From contig JBMORL010000020.1 of NCBI GenBank assembly GCA_049322335.1, positions 1-64,000 on the forward strand: 64,000 nt of DNA, in the 5' to 3' direction. Below, piece after piece: positions 1 through 9,849 of this stretch. A program made the translations under genes and the position numbers. Each line of letters opens with the position of its first letter. Position 1 is the stretch's first letter. A model generated the notes under the pieces. It worked only from the letters and a program-made list of their open reading frames with translations. It did no database searches and was not told where the DNA came from. The DNA is from JBMORL01 sp049322335 (GTDB taxonomy: Bacteria > Bacteroidota > Bacteroidia > Flavobacteriales_D > UBA2798).

Positions 1-191
1 AAATGGACATCAACACACTTCACCGAAATGAAACCGACAAGCAAATAAACATGAATGATATTGCACGGATTCAGTTGCGTACCACTGCACCGGTTTGTAC
101 GGATAAATACCACCGCAACCGCGTTACCGGAAGTTTTATTTTAGTGGATGAAGGGACAAATGAAACAGTTGGGGCGGGGATGATTGTGTAA
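1..191 (+). CDS. cysN: Sulfate adenylyltransferase subunit 1 (CysN), 3' end only
   Basis: This is the C-terminal end of a gene that begins upstream of the window; the first complete codon is at position 3. The last ~45 residues match the final beta-barrel of CysN, the GTPase subunit of ATP sulfurylase: an NDIARI strand, then CTDKYHRNRVTGSFILVDE, then an ending in VGAGMIV. In the family this subunit couples GTP hydrolysis to APS formation from sulfate and ATP in assimilatory sulfur metabolism. The GTPase motifs lie outside the window, so the call rests on the tail alone. It ends 8 bp from the stop of the convergent T9SS gene. Confidence 0.8.
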   Translation, partial: MDINTLHRNETDKQINMNDIARIQLRTTAPVCTDKYHRNRVTGSFILVDEGTNETVGAGMIV

Positions 192-199
192 AGCCGAAG

Positions 200-3100
200 T
201 TAGTTTATAATCAGTTTGAACACTTTGTTTTTGCCTTCGTTTGAAATTCTTACATAATAAATTCCCTTAGGTTCATTTAGTACAACTTCTATTTTTTTCT
301 GCGTTTCCAAATGTAATGAATACATACTCTGACCTAAGGAATTTATTATTTCAATACAATTGTCCTCGCTATCATTTTCTATACTAATAGAAAAGTTTCC
401 ATTTGTTGGATTAGGGATTATTGTAATTTCCGGTGTTTCAATAATTTCATCAAAAAACAAACCGCTAATTTGATAACAAGCAGAGGTATCTGCACAGCCA
501 TTTTGAGTAACTTCGACCGAGTAATTTCCGTTTACGGATGGTACGAATATTGGGTAAACTTCATTTGGGAATGGTAAACCCGTAGTGCAATCGAACCATT
601 GGAAAGATGCAGAATCTGCATTTGAGATTAGTATGTTTCCATTTTGAAGTATAGATACATCAACAGGCTTAATGTATAAATTCAAATTGATAATACTATC
701 ACAACCGCTATTATTTATTAGATTTTGAAAATATATTCCGCTCTCCGTATACATTTGACCATTAAAGTAATATGAAATACAAGCCGTATCAATAATAAAT
801 GCAGTTGATGGATATCCAAATAAAAGATTTAAAGAAACAATACTGTCACAGCCATAGAGATTAACAAAATTCTGAACATAAATACCACTTTGAGTATAAA
901 TTTGACCATTCCAATTATAACTAGTGTCACAAATTTGTAGATCTAAATATTCATTTGAATTTAGAAAAGTTAAATTTAATGTTATTAGAGAATCATTTTC
1001 TGTAAACCCATTGGAAACTATATAATATGTTCCACTATTGGAAAAATTAATGCCGTTAAACAAATAATTATTACAAGAGGAGTCGGACAATGTGGTAGTG
1101 TATTCATAATCAGGAATCAATAGAGAATCATAAACGATATGTGAAGTAGTGTTAGTAAAAATCGGTGTATTAAAATCAAAATATATGTCAGCCCGATTAA
1201 TAATTTCTGTTCCGCTTAATATACCGGGCATCAAATCCACGATAAAAGTTACAAATCCATGGCTTCCCGGCTCATCTACGGTACTATCTGGTAGTAAAAT
1301 ATTATTAAATGTCCATTCAAGCACTCGTGAATTACAAAATCTAAATTCATAATCGTGACTGGAAACACCAGGCGTCACTGAAAATAAATTCAGGTTTATA
1401 TCCAATGTATCACGTATAGTAACATTAAAAGCTGTATCATTTCCCGTATTTTGAAATCTAATTACGTATTTTATTTGTTGATTGGGTAAAATATAATTTT
1501 GATCTGATATACCAGTAGGATATCCTTTTTTATCATTAGGGTCAAAAGAGCCACTTACCATTACACAAAAAATATCAGTAAATTGATTCTCATCATCATT
1601 AGGTAAAATATTTACGAGTCCGGGAATCCAATTTGTCGTGTCGCCACACGCTTCAATTGTTACATTTGGATTAGAATCACCAGGGTGAAGGGGGTGTTGA
1701 TCGGTTTCGAATCTCCAGGTTCTTCCATCAGCTGAAAAAGAAAAAACAGCGCTGTCACCCCCCGTTAGCATTACTGAATCACGTAAAATTAATTGGCCAT
1801 CTATAAAAACACGAATTGCAGAATAACATATCATATCTCCATCAACCGGATCTCCCGTATTATGTACTATAAACCGAATGCTATCATTTAGACATTCTCC
1901 TTCTACAGATAAGCTGGATTGATCCCAAGGCCCCGAGCAATATATCATTCCAGGCAATACTACATCGGCAATTGAATCCAGCGCGCAATTCTCAATGGGA
2001 AAAATATCTGCCTTCATACATAATGTTTGAAGTATTTGTGCCGAGCAACTTACTGAACATTTTACCCAAAAATCTTGACACTCCCCTGGATTTAAGTTAT
2101 TAATTAAAAATCTGTAAGTATTATCTCCCAAGTCAGTAAAAGGAACTGAAGATGTTTGGGGAGTGATTAACGAATCTAACTCAAGATCAACAAATGTTCC
2201 AAATATTGTTCCCGTTGCAAAATTACTATTACATGCCCGTAAATAAATCTTCTGATCGGTAAAACATCTCCTCATAAATGGTGCGTAAACTGATATTTCC
2301 GGATCCGAACATGGCATTGTTGAAACAAATCCAAAACCCGGAGCAATAATAATATCTGTTGCAGAGCCAATTGAAAAATTTTGAGTAATTGGACAAGTGG
2401 CCTCCCAGTTACCAATTGTATCAGCATATATCGTATAATTGCCAACAGGTAAAGAATCTATTGACCAAATTCCATTTGTATTAGTTTGTGCAATATAATT
2501 TCCCGGATTAATTAATATCCATCTTCCTGCTAACCCAACTTCATTTGCCTCTTTTATACAGTTTTCATTAATATCATTAAAAACCATTCCTGATAATCTT
2601 TTTTGATTAAATTTCTCAATATAAAAATCAAATTGTCCAAAAGGATAGAGATTGTAAATCCCTTGTCCGGGATCAGCATCTACAATGGCACTAAATTCTC
2701 CAATTGAAAAAACATCACCCTGTTGATTAATGCTGATGCCTTTATCCCAATCATAATTAGAACCACCAAACCTGCTATTCCAGATTAAATTGCCATTATT
2801 ATCTAATTTCAATATAAAAATATCCCTTTGTCCATTTGATGTCAGATTAGATACTCCAGCATTAGGATTAAAATCTATGGTACCGGAAAAATTTCCATTT
2901 AAATAAATGCTATTAAAATCATCCGAAATTATTTCGTCAACCAGACAAACTCCAGTATTTCCAAATTGTTTTACCCAAAATAAATTTGCATTAAGATCCA
3001 TCTTAATTATGAATCCATCTGAACTTCCTGTCGAATTTAATGTGTAATTACCCGGTCCAAAATTAAAATCTCCTTGACCTGAAAAAGAACCAGACACGAG

Positions 3101-4111
3101 CAATTCATTTGCATTATTAATTTTAATATCATAAAGGCTTGCATTTATAGATATTCCACTATTTACAGCCCACAAAAAATTTCCATTATTATCCAGCTTC
3201 AATAAAAATAAATCATCGTAAGTTCCTGATGCGGTTAAATTAAAAACACCGGGGCCTGGATCAAAATCAGGAGTACCATCAAATTTTCCACCTATATAAA
3301 TATTCTCTGTCGTGTCGGTGGAAATAGCAAATGTCGATTCAGTATCGGCTCCTTCAATTTGTTTAGCCCAATTAAAATTTCCTGAAGTATCAATTTTTGC
3401 AACAAAAGCATTTAGGCCAGCGGTTGATGTTAGGTTAAATATTCCCGTTCCGGGATCAAAATCAGAAACTCCCTCAAATTTTCCACCGAAATATATTCCC
3501 GAGTTGTTATCATAATGTATTTCTAATATATTATCAAAATCACTCCCACCAACAGTATTAACCCAAACAAAGTTTCCATTGTTGTCAAGTTTCAAAATAA
3601 AAATATCATAACTTCCGACTGCAGAGACACTAATGGTGTCATCCCCCGGATCAAAATCACACGTACCGGAAAAGTCCCCTGCTAAATATATACTCCCTGT
3701 ATTATCTAATGCCATGGCAGCGGCTTCCTGATTATTTCCAAATATTTTTTTTGCCCATAAAAAGTCACCATTATTATCCAATTTTAAAATATATGAATTA
3801 TAAACACCCGGAAAGGAAGAAAGTGTATAAATTCCGGTTCCGGGATTAAAATCTGAAGAGTCACGAAATACCCCAAACGCATATATATTCCCAGCATTAT
3901 CAATCAAAATATCTGTAGATAGTTCACTATTACTACCCCCAAGTTGTTTTACCCACTCCATTGAAAATTGAGCTCTACAATTTATCCAAGGAAAAGCAGA
4001 GATAAAAATTGTGAACAATACAAAAAATGACCGGTAAATACGTTTTGATATTTGTTCATTTGAATATAACAAAAGAAGATAGCATTTTGTATTATTAAAA
4101 ATAAGATTCAA
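200..4111 (-). CDS. T9SS type A sorting-domain protein with seven SBBP-like repeats
   Basis: A 1303-residue secreted protein. After an N-terminal hydrophobic segment (about residues 28-46, ending at CRAQ) come seven ~65-residue beta-propeller (SBBP-like) repeats, each with a DFDPGxG core followed by a FILKLDNNGNFxW strand (roughly residues 50-500). Next is an SdrD B-like domain (LSGMVFNDINENC), then a DUF7619-like region containing SFDPNDK and YVIRFQNTGNDTA. Three short repeats ending in GCDSI.LNL follow, and finally a type A T9SS sorting domain (IIPNPTNGNFSI ... KGIYYVRI). Such proteins are exported through SprA and attached to or released from the surface. The ligand is unknown. The gene is visibly richer in A and T than its neighbours, which may indicate transfer. 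An internal start nearer the signal segment is possible. Confidence 0.88.
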   Translation of the reverse strand: MNLIFNNTKCYLLLLYSNEQISKRIYRSFFVLFTIFISAFPWINCRAQFSMEWVKQLGGSNSELSTDILIDNAGNIYAFGVFRDSSDFNPGTGIYTLSSFPGVYNSYILKLDNNGDFLWAKKIFGNNQEAAAMALDNTGSIYLAGDFSGTCDFDPGDDTISVSAVGSYDIFILKLDNNGNFVWVNTVGGSDFDNILEIHYDNNSGIYFGGKFEGVSDFDPGTGIFNLTSTAGLNAFVAKIDTSGNFNWAKQIEGADTESTFAISTDTTENIYIGGKFDGTPDFDPGPGVFNLTASGTYDDLFLLKLDNNGNFLWAVNSGISINASLYDIKINNANELLVSGSFSGQGDFNFGPGNYTLNSTGSSDGFIIKMDLNANLFWVKQFGNTGVCLVDEIISDDFNSIYLNGNFSGTIDFNPNAGVSNLTSNGQRDIFILKLDNNGNLIWNSRFGGSNYDWDKGISINQQGDVFSIGEFSAIVDADPGQGIYNLYPFGQFDFYIEKFNQKRLSGMVFNDINENCIKEANEVGLAGRWILINPGNYIAQTNTNGIWSIDSLPVGNYTIYADTIGNWEATCPITQNFSIGSATDIIIAPGFGFVSTMPCSDPEISVYAPFMRRCFTDQKIYLRACNSNFATGTIFGTFVDLELDSLITPQTSSVPFTDLGDNTYRFLINNLNPGECQDFWVKCSVSCSAQILQTLCMKADIFPIENCALDSIADVVLPGMIYCSGPWDQSSLSVEGECLNDSIRFIVHNTGDPVDGDMICYSAIRVFIDGQLILRDSVMLTGGDSAVFSFSADGRTWRFETDQHPLHPGDSNPNVTIEACGDTTNWIPGLVNILPNDDENQFTDIFCVMVSGSFDPNDKKGYPTGISDQNYILPNQQIKYVIRFQNTGNDTAFNVTIRDTLDINLNLFSVTPGVSSHDYEFRFCNSRVLEWTFNNILLPDSTVDEPGSHGFVTFIVDLMPGILSGTEIINRADIYFDFNTPIFTNTTSHIVYDSLLIPDYEYTTTLSDSSCNNYLFNGINFSNSGTYYIVSNGFTENDSLITLNLTFLNSNEYLDLQICDTSYNWNGQIYTQSGIYVQNFVNLYGCDSIVSLNLLFGYPSTAFIIDTACISYYFNGQMYTESGIYFQNLINNSGCDSIINLNLYIKPVDVSILQNGNILISNADSASFQWFDCTTGLPFPNEVYPIFVPSVNGNYSVEVTQNGCADTSACYQISGLFFDEIIETPEITIIPNPTNGNFSISIENDSEDNCIEIINSLGQSMYSLHLETQKKIEVVLNEPKGIYYVRISNEGKNKVFKLIIN

Positions 4112-4133
4112 ATGAAATGCTTTATTTTAAAAA

Positions 4134-6422
4134 TCACCTCATCAACGTCACCGTTCCCGTAAACTCCATTGGCAGGCTATCGTATTGACGTGTGAAATGC
4201 AGGATATAATAATACGTTCCGTCAGGAGCTTCTTTACCTTCTCTTTTTCCATTCCAATACCCGGCAGGATCGGTATACTCATGCATCAGTAATCCCCAGC
4301 GGTCGTAAATGCTGATGTGAAAATCAATTATTCCGGTATTCAGGATCTCAAACACATCGTTTGCCCCATCTCCGTTAGGAGAAAATACGTTAGGAATAAG
4401 TATATAGTAGGGCTCAAACACACTGATGTAAATGGTCATGGAATCCACACATCCTTCAGCGCTGGTTACTATAAGAGTAAGCGGATACGTTCCGGGGTTA
4501 TTATAAACATTGGATGGCTCAAAAGCCGAAGAGGTGTTTCCGTCACCAAACGACCAGTCGTAAGTAATTCCGTTACCTGTTGAATTATTAGTCGTACTAA
4601 CTGGCAGAGGCCATACACCACTTACAGGATTGGCGGAGAAAGAAGCTACAGGACCGGCAATTTCATTTACTGTTACGCTATCGGCAGCCGTACATCCGTT
4701 GGATCCGGTTACTGTAAGATAATATGTTCCTCCCGCATCCACAACAGCAGTAGAAGAAGTTCCTCCCGAAACAATATTTCCATTTGTTGTAGTCCAGCTA
4801 TACGTATATCCGCTACCCGTTGGTGAACCGGTAAGCGAAACCTGGGGAGTATTGCAGTCAATATCAGCTGCCGTTCCCGCATTGGTGGCAGGAGCTGCAT
4901 TGTCATTAACAATCACCACAGTGTCCGAATCACTGCACCCGCTGGAAGTATTGGTTACAGTTACAATATAGGTTCCTCCCTGGTTAACAGCAGGAGTGGC
5001 TGTATTTCCACCGCTCACAATTCCGGGGCCATTCCAGTTAAATGAAAGGTTATTTCCTGTGCTTCCGCTCGCATCAAGATTCAATGAAGTGGTAATACAA
5101 TTCAACGTATCATTTACCCCTGCGCTGGCCACGGGCGTACTAATGTTTTGTGTAACCGTTACTGTATCCGTATCCGAACAGTTACCGGCAGAAACAGTAA
5201 GTATATATGTTCCCGGTTGATTTACCGAAGGTGTCGTAGTACTTCCTCCCGAAACAATTCCGGGCCCCGACCAGCTATAGGTAAGCCCCGAAGTGGAGCC
5301 TGTTCCGTCTAACGTATCAGTAGTCGTAGTGCAACTCAATACCACATCCGGGCCCGCGCTGGCATTTATATTTGAAATCACTGTAATAGTTGTACTGGCA
5401 GTATCCGAACACCCCGTACTATCAGTTGCCACCACCTGGTAAGTAGTAGTGGTTGATGGACTAACGGTTAGCGTATTTCCGCTAAGTCCGGATGGCGACC
5501 AGACATAAGTAACAAGTCCCGATCCACCGGTAGAACTAACCGTCATGGTTACCGTTTCACCCGGACAAATAGAGGGCGAAGGATTATTGATTATCGGGTT
5601 GATGGGTTGTGGGCCGGTAATAGTAAAATTTTGGACAGCCGAACAACCTATGCTATCGGTTACCGTTACAGAATAATTTCCTGCAGTAAGGCTGGAGGCG
5701 GTATTGGTAGAACTAACGTTGGGCGTCCATGCGTAGGTATAGGGGCCGGATCCGCCTGTAGGAGTTACAGATGCTGAGCCGTCATTGCCCGCACAGGTGG
5801 TATTGGTTTGTGAAGGAGAAAGTGAAAGCGGGTTGATGGGAGAAAGATTATCCAACAGCACATAAAATGAACTTGAGGGACAATTAAACTCAATGGCCTG
5901 AAAAGTTAAACTACACCAGTTATTGGAAGGAGTAAAGCTAATGGTATAGGTTTGCCATGAAGCCATATTTCCGGGAAGCAAAGGTGATTGCCAAACCAAT
6001 TCTGAAAAGTCGCAGGCCGATCCGCTTTGTGTAAGGCTTCCTGCCCAAAGGTAGAGATAACCGTCACAAACACCGGACGTAGATTGTTCATCAAATGTTG
6101 TCATATCAACGGTAAACGTATAAGTAGTGCCTGCCGTTAAACAGGGATTGATAAACTGTGAAGCTGTTTCCTGCCATCCGGGTGCAGCTACCAGTCCGAT
6201 ATACGTACTTCCATTGGTGGGAGGAAGATTTACACCCCAGTTTCCGGGTTGGGTATCAGAAGTGGTTCCGTTGCAATTGCTCCAGTTGGGCGGTAATACG
6301 TGAGGCTGTGCAGGTGTGGGACCCTCAAATGAAGGATTCGTCCATAATGCCTGCGAACATTGCGAAAAAGCTGAATTCGTAAAGATGATCAGCGCAATGA
6401 CCGGAAAAATAATTTTTTTCAT
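4134..6422 (-). CDS. PKD/SprB-repeat adhesin-like protein, T9SS type B (gliding-associated) sorting domain
   Basis: A 762-residue secreted protein. It has a signal peptide (MKKIIFPVIALIIF...FSQ), then a ~180-residue jelly-roll-like N-terminal domain rich in Trp and Cys. A SprB-type repeat follows (TCAGNDGSASVTPTGG), then a run of Ig/PKD-like repeats in which the SWSGPGIVSGG pattern recurs, and a true PKD domain (YDWSFGDGNTS). It ends in a type B sorting domain (IPNVFSPNGDGANDVFEI ... YDRWG ... GTVTLMR). Type B domains mark T9SS cargo that stays on the cell surface or forms adhesive filaments. The N-terminal domain is a close paralogue of that in the 6842-9568 gene. Both genes and the tiny gene between them run in one direction, probably from a promoter near 9583. 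Confidence 0.9.
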   Translation of the reverse strand: MKKIIFPVIALIIFTNSAFSQCSQALWTNPSFEGPTPAQPHVLPPNWSNCNGTTSDTQPGNWGVNLPPTNGSTYIGLVAAPGWQETASQFINPCLTAGTTYTFTVDMTTFDEQSTSGVCDGYLYLWAGSLTQSGSACDFSELVWQSPLLPGNMASWQTYTISFTPSNNWCSLTFQAIEFNCPSSSFYVLLDNLSPINPLSLSPSQTNTTCAGNDGSASVTPTGGSGPYTYAWTPNVSSTNTASSLTAGNYSVTVTDSIGCSAVQNFTITGPQPINPIINNPSPSICPGETVTMTVSSTGGSGLVTYVWSPSGLSGNTLTVSPSTTTTYQVVATDSTGCSDTASTTITVISNINASAGPDVVLSCTTTTDTLDGTGSTSGLTYSWSGPGIVSGGSTTTPSVNQPGTYILTVSAGNCSDTDTVTVTQNISTPVASAGVNDTLNCITTSLNLDASGSTGNNLSFNWNGPGIVSGGNTATPAVNQGGTYIVTVTNTSSGCSDSDTVVIVNDNAAPATNAGTAADIDCNTPQVSLTGSPTGSGYTYSWTTTNGNIVSGGTSSTAVVDAGGTYYLTVTGSNGCTAADSVTVNEIAGPVASFSANPVSGVWPLPVSTTNNSTGNGITYDWSFGDGNTSSAFEPSNVYNNPGTYPLTLIVTSAEGCVDSMTIYISVFEPYYILIPNVFSPNGDGANDVFEILNTGIIDFHISIYDRWGLLMHEYTDPAGYWNGKREGKEAPDGTYYYILHFTRQYDSLPMEFTGTVTLMR

Positions 6423-6505
6423 AGCAATACCAAATTTACAATAAAATATGGTTTCTTTCCCCTTGTTTATTTAATATCTCCTTGCCGTTCTGATAAATTT
6501 GAAAA

Positions 6506-6838
6506 TTAACGGATTACGGTAACATGCCCTGTTAGTTTTACTTCTTTACCCTCATCCATATAGGTGATTTGGTAAAAATAAACATCCGAAGCTACCGGAG
6601 AATCTTTAAACATTCCGTTCCATCCTTCATTCTTCCCCTGGAAGATCTTTTCTCCCCAGCGGTTTAAAACAAAAAGTTCCCAGGCAGATTTAATTCCTGA
6701 AGGCATAAAAACATCATTCGTTTCGCTATTGGGAGATAAAACATTCGGAATATAAATACTATCCTGTATTTTTTCTTCCTGTGAATAGATTGTAACAGGA
6801 ATGAAAATAAGTATAACCGGGAAAAGAAAACGTATCAT
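6506..6838 (-). CDS. Minimal T9SS type B protein: signal peptide plus sorting domain only
   Basis: A 110-residue protein that starts 3 bp after the stop of the upstream adhesin gene, so it is likely translated from the same mRNA. Residues 1-19 form a signal peptide (MIRFLFPVILIFIPVTIYSQ). Almost all the rest, from IYIPNVLSPN to the end, is a type B T9SS sorting domain: the NRWGEKIF strand, the GWNGMFKDSPVASDVYFY turn and the GHVTVIR terminus are all present. There is no passenger domain. The usual NGDGxND motif is reduced to NSETND. It could be a remnant of a larger cargo gene, or a functional small secreted protein that competes for or tunes the sorting machinery. The open frame, intact signal peptide and retained C-terminus argue against simple decay. 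Confidence 0.75.
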   Translation of the reverse strand: MIRFLFPVILIFIPVTIYSQEEKIQDSIYIPNVLSPNSETNDVFMPSGIKSAWELFVLNRWGEKIFQGKNEGWNGMFKDSPVASDVYFYQITYMDEGKEVKLTGHVTVIR

Positions 6839-6841
6839 ACT

Positions 6842-9568
6842 TTATCTTAACAAACTTACGTGTCCGTAATAAATTCTTTTCTTCCCTTCGATTAAATCTT
6901 TTGCAACTATTTTCCATACATACACATCCTGTTTGGATTTGATTCCTTTATGCGAACCATCCCATCCGGTAGTAATACTTTCTGTATTAAAAATCAATTC
7001 TCCCCACCGGTTAAAAATAAACAGTTCGTATTTTTCAGGGTCAAGCGCGTTTACCACCGGATAAAAAATATCATTAATACCATCTCCGTCTGGCGTAAAT
7101 GCATTGGGAACATACACCAAAAGAATATCATCAATAACTACAATGCTGCATACCGAATCAAGGCAACCGTTTATATCCGAAGCATACAAACAAACATTGT
7201 ATTGTCCGGCCACCGTATCAGGAAAAGTAAATACAGGATTAGTTGCGGTGGAAGTTCCCAGGCCTGCAAAATCCCATGTGTAATTTGATGCGTTGGAAGA
7301 CTGGTTGAGGAATGTTATCTCCGTATTATACATGTCTGTTGGCTGAGGGCCGAAAATAAACTGGGCGTCTACAGCTAACGGGTTGTTCACTGTAGCGGTA
7401 CCGGTATTCTGGCAACCATTGACATCTTCAATAACTATAGAATAGTTTCCACTGCAAAGATTGGAAAATGTAGCTGATGACTGGAATGTAATTCCGTTAT
7501 CAATACTGTATTGTGTAGCATTGGATGCGGTAATGGTAATCGTTCCGTCACAATCACCGGGACAGGTTTCGGGAGTAGAAGCAACGTTGTTTACAATCAC
7601 CTGCGGAGGTCCCGATACCGTTATATTGGCAGTGGCTACACATCCGTTTCCGTCAGTAACTGTAACTGTATACGTTCCTGCACACAGATTATTGGCAGTG
7701 GGTGCATTTCCGCCTGCTCCCCCGCTCCATGAATACGTATAAGGCGCTGTTCCTCCCTGCGGAGCAACAATGGCCGATCCGTCACAGGCATTAAAACAGG
7801 TTTCATCAATAAATGAAGTAGGCAGTGTAAGCGCTGTTGGTTCTGTTATGGTGGCCGTTGACGTTACCTGGCAACCGATAGCGGTTTCAGCAACGAGGTT
7901 ATACGTTCCTGAACACAAATTGGTAAAGTTACCCGTAGCCTGGAATGTTGCCCCGTTATCGCTGCTGAATTGCGTGGCACCGGTTACATTCATGGTAATG
8001 GTTCCGTTACAGTTTCCGAAACAATCTATGTCTGTATCCGCCACACTGTTCAGCGTAATATCTTCTATCACGATAATCATTGTATCCACAGCTCCGCATG
8101 ATCCTGAAAAAGTATACGTAATTGTATTATTTCCGGGCGTTGCACCTCCGGGATCAAATGCTCCTGTTGTTGCGTTGATACAGGTTCCACAGGTAGCCGA
8201 CCAAACTCCACCGGTTGTTGCAGCAGAAAGAGTAACAATTGGGTCTGTAGCACAAAAAGGGCCGGCTTGTGTAATAGTGGGGTCGGGGAAAGAGTTAACA
8301 TTTACAATAACAGTATCCACATCAATACAGCTTGATCCGGCATCACCCGTTACATAATAAGTTGTTGTAGCAGCCGGAGAAACCGTTATACTTGCCGTGG
8401 TTCCTATAGTACTAACGCCATCCGACCATGTGTAGTTTATCGCTCCACTGGCAGTAAGTGTAGCTGAACCTCCCACACAAATATTCTGATCGGAACCTGC
8501 ATTTACCGTTATAGTAGAGTTAACTATTATTGTGGTTGTATCCTGTGTTGTGCAACCCCCTCCGTCAGTAACAGTAAAAGTATATAACGTGGTGGTCATT
8601 GGTGTTACTGTAACATTGGTCGTGGTTTGCCCGCCTGGTGACCAGTTATAAGTGAGGGTGCCTGACCCGCCCGAAGCATTTCCGGTTAAAGTAACCGATT
8701 GGCCGGCACATATAACGGGAGACGGGTTAGTGATAGATGCCGTCATTCCGGAAACACCTGTAATAGTAAATGCCTGTGTGGCCTGGCATCCGGCTCCGTC
8801 TGTAACAGTCACCGAATAATTTCCGGGAGCAAGATTACTGGCCGTTGCCGTTGTACTAACGTTGGGTGTCCATGCGTAGGTATAGGTTCCGTTTCCTCCG
8901 CTTACAGTAACCGATGCCGAACCATCATTACCTGCACAGGTAGCATTGGTCTGAGCAGGTGTAAGCGACATGGGGCTAACAGGTGTTAAATTATCCAGCA
9001 ATACATAAAATGAACCGGAAGTACATCCGTCATCTATAGCCTGGAAAGTAAGACTACACCAGTTTTGTGAAGGTGTAAAGCTGATGGTTTGTGTACTCCA
9101 GGCGTTCTGGTTGGGAGGTAATACGGGAGATTGCCAAACTAATTCATCAAAATCACAAGCTGATCCACTTTGAGTAAGGCTTCCTGCCCAAAGCAACAAC
9201 TGTCCGCCACACACTCCCGGAGTAGATTGCTCATCAAATGTCGACATATCGACTGAAAAGGTATAGGTTACACCAGCAGTTAAACAGGTAGACAAATATT
9301 GAGAAGCTGTTTCGTCCCACCCCTGTGCAGAAACCAGGCCGATATAGGTGCTTCCGTTGGTCGGGGGCAATGTTACTCCCCAGCTTCCCGGTTGGGTGTC
9401 GGAAGTGGTTCCGTTACAATTATTCCAGGAGGGAGGTAATACGTGGGGCTGGGCAGTACCTTCAAATGATGGATTGGCCCATAGAGCAGAGGAACACTGT
9501 GACTCCGCTTCGATAGCAATCAAAAACAGGGGCACAGAAATCAGCGCGGGCAGTATTATTCTTTTCAT
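6842..9568 (-). CDS. SprB/PKD-repeat adhesin-like protein, T9SS type B sorting domain
   Basis: A 908-residue secreted protein with a signal peptide (MKRIILPALISVPLFLIAIEAESQ). Its ~180-residue N-terminal domain is closely similar to that of the 4134-6422 gene. SprB-type repeats follow (TCAGNDGSASVTVSGG, DIDCFGNCNGTITMNV, TCFNACDGSAIVAPQGG and TCPGDCDGTITI), with Ig/PKD-like repeats interspersed. It ends in a type B sorting domain (VYVPNAFTPDGDGINDIF ... FNRWGELIF ... YYGHVSLLR). By family it is surface-exposed and may be an adhesin linked to gliding; the ligand is unknown. It is the first gene of a probable three-gene minus-strand unit (9568 to 4134). A TATATTTG promoter box lies about 15 bp upstream of the start. 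Confidence 0.9.
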   Translation of the reverse strand: MKRIILPALISVPLFLIAIEAESQCSSALWANPSFEGTAQPHVLPPSWNNCNGTTSDTQPGSWGVTLPPTNGSTYIGLVSAQGWDETASQYLSTCLTAGVTYTFSVDMSTFDEQSTPGVCGGQLLLWAGSLTQSGSACDFDELVWQSPVLPPNQNAWSTQTISFTPSQNWCSLTFQAIDDGCTSGSFYVLLDNLTPVSPMSLTPAQTNATCAGNDGSASVTVSGGNGTYTYAWTPNVSTTATASNLAPGNYSVTVTDGAGCQATQAFTITGVSGMTASITNPSPVICAGQSVTLTGNASGGSGTLTYNWSPGGQTTTNVTVTPMTTTLYTFTVTDGGGCTTQDTTTIIVNSTITVNAGSDQNICVGGSATLTASGAINYTWSDGVSTIGTTASITVSPAATTTYYVTGDAGSSCIDVDTVIVNVNSFPDPTITQAGPFCATDPIVTLSAATTGGVWSATCGTCINATTGAFDPGGATPGNNTITYTFSGSCGAVDTMIIVIEDITLNSVADTDIDCFGNCNGTITMNVTGATQFSSDNGATFQATGNFTNLCSGTYNLVAETAIGCQVTSTATITEPTALTLPTSFIDETCFNACDGSAIVAPQGGTAPYTYSWSGGAGGNAPTANNLCAGTYTVTVTDGNGCVATANITVSGPPQVIVNNVASTPETCPGDCDGTITITASNATQYSIDNGITFQSSATFSNLCSGNYSIVIEDVNGCQNTGTATVNNPLAVDAQFIFGPQPTDMYNTEITFLNQSSNASNYTWDFAGLGTSTATNPVFTFPDTVAGQYNVCLYASDINGCLDSVCSIVVIDDILLVYVPNAFTPDGDGINDIFYPVVNALDPEKYELFIFNRWGELIFNTESITTGWDGSHKGIKSKQDVYVWKIVAKDLIEGKKRIYYGHVSLLR

Positions 9569-9582
9569 AGCAATTGGCGTAT

Positions 9583-9609
9583 CAAATATACTATTAACAA
9601 GATGTTCAA
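9583..9609 (-). promoter_or_regulatory. Bacteroidota-type promoter for the adhesin operon
   Basis: Read on the minus strand, TATATTTG (9590 down to 9583) matches the -7 consensus TAnnTTTG, and TTG (9609 to 9607) lies 16 bp upstream as a -33 element. The predicted leader to the start at 9568 is about 11 nt. Confidence 0.55.
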
Positions 9610-9849
9610 AACCCCAACTGGTTGCCTCATTTGGCTCAAATAGACAAATGTTTACCGAAAATTGACTATCTAATTCCGTTCAGCCTTAACCGGAGAGGTG
9701 CCAGCCCCTCAGATTTTATAGAACAGAAACATGAAATATAACAAAAAAAGTAGTTTTTCGTTGGGTTATTAACTGTATTTGCGTCACCCAGATAGGCTAC
9801 TAAAAGGATTTTTTATGTTTTTATTTATAACTTTACTGAAACTCCGGGT

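Noticed and set aside
4600..9000. Possible CRISPR or tandem DNA array in the adhesin genes
   Set aside because: The repetition is at protein level (PKD/SprB repeats of about 70-80 residues) and diverged in DNA; there are no short identical repeats with unique spacers.
9660..9760. GAGGTGCCAGCCCCTC element as an insertion-sequence remnant
   Set aside because: Only a 4-bp inverted pair is visible and no transposase fragment surrounds it.
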